Assembly (NCBI GenBank): GCA_025370845.1 | Contig: JAMXFF010000033.1 | Coordinates: 1-64,000, forward strand | DNA: 64,000 nucleotides | Direction of reading: 5' to 3' | Source: Laspinema palackyanum D2a | GTDB taxonomy: Bacteria; Cyanobacteriota; Cyanobacteriia; Cyanobacteriales; Laspinemataceae | Position numbers and translations under genes: made by a program | Part shown: positions 63,859-64,000 of the stretch, piece by piece | How positions within the stretch are numbered: the stretch's first letter is position 1 | How the letters are laid out: every line of letters begins with the position of its first letter | The notes under the pieces: generated by a model | What the model was told of the DNA's origin: nothing | Seen by the model: only the letters and a program-made list of their open reading frames with translations | Databases searched by the model: none

Positions 63859-64000
63859 TTACTCCGCATCTACTTTCACAATTTTTCCATCCGCTTCGAT
63901 GGAAAGGGGAGTTTCAGGAAAATCGCTTTGGGTTAATTTTTGCATTAATTTCACCGTGCGATTTTGAGAATCATAGCTGGGAATCCCTTTACTATCCAAA
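63859..64000 (-). CDS. 3' end of an unrecognised gene (partial)
   Basis: The minus strand from the window edge reads LDSKGIPSYDSQNRTVKLMQ and ends ...ETPLSIEADGKIVKVDAE with a TAA at 63859-63861. Codon use is coherent and the acidic C-terminus is protein-like. The remainder lies outside the window; I cannot name it. Confidence 0.6.
   Translation of the reverse strand, partial: LDSKGIPSYDSQNRTVKLMQKLTQSDFPETPLSIEADGKIVKVDAE

Overview
The window is a 64 kb stretch of a filamentous cyanobacterial chromosome, probably an Oscillatoriales-type non-heterocystous or facultative genus. The evidence is a full-length hetR, an NblB-like HEAT-repeat protein, the cyanobacterial sulfate-permease layout with a NIL-domain protein, DUF29 and Uma2 family proteins, and the highly iterated palindrome GCGATCGC across both ends of the window.

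Layout. (1) About 0.2-2.7 kb: accessory flank with a tandem repeat, a small hypothetical gene, a dispersed palindromic repeat family, an MNT/HEPN (MntA-HepT-like) gene pair and a DUF29 gene. (2) 2.9-41.5 kb: one very large surface-glycan locus, all on the minus strand, so it reads from right to left. It starts with WbpA/B/D/E-type genes for a 2,3-diamino-2,3-dideoxy-hexuronic acid; wbpA carries an in-frame TGA. Next come a DegT aminotransferase and a PglK-like ABC flippase. Then follows a nearly complete legionaminic acid pathway of the Campylobacter GDP-sugar type: legB, legC, legG, legI/neuB, legH, ptmE, ptmF, legF/ptmB and ptmA. A WbpG/PseA-like amidotransferase with dedicated HisH/HisF-like partners comes next and should install an acetamidino group. 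The rest of the locus holds methyltransferases (including FkbM and a C-methyltransferase), an acyltransferase, several glycosyltransferases, a Wzy-like membrane protein, two or three epimerases and a terminal WecA/WbpL-like initiating phosphosugar transferase. (3) 42-44.6 kb: Uma2 protein, zinc alcohol dehydrogenase, PIN/DUF2281 toxin-antitoxin pair. (4) 44.8-48.2 kb: FAD-dependent oxidoreductase and hetR on the plus strand. (5) 48.6-54.3 kb: sulfate ABC transporter (cysW, cysT, cysA, two sulfate-binding proteins, NIL protein). (6) 54.6-64 kb: tRNA-Val(GAC), WD40 lipoprotein-like protein, MacB-type ABC pair, PleD-like diguanylate cyclase, nblB-like gene, CBS protein, [2Fe-2S] ferredoxin-like protein, alpha/beta hydrolase and the 3' end of one more gene.

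The most unusual part is 27.7-31.6 kb. The neuB-legH gene pair is duplicated in direct orientation exactly 2,216 bp apart, and the two copies have decayed reciprocally. The upstream unit keeps an intact neuB but a broken legH, which has an in-frame stop and is truncated next to what looks like a group II intron remnant. The downstream unit keeps an intact legH but a truncated, frameshifted neuB whose first codons come from a pseB/capD-type dehydratase. Between them sits a single AT-rich gene that looks like a nonulosonate-locus transferase. Recombination between the repeats would delete that gene and restore a clean neuB-legH pair. I did not find GCGATCGC between about 4.3 and 28.6 kb, which suggests that the glycosyltransferase/methyltransferase half of the locus arrived by horizontal transfer.

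Together the genes predict a surface polysaccharide or glycan containing an acetamidino-modified nonulosonic acid and/or diacetamido-uronic acid, heavily methylated, built on a polyprenyl carrier. All functional assignments come from reading motifs and context by eye; no database search was run.
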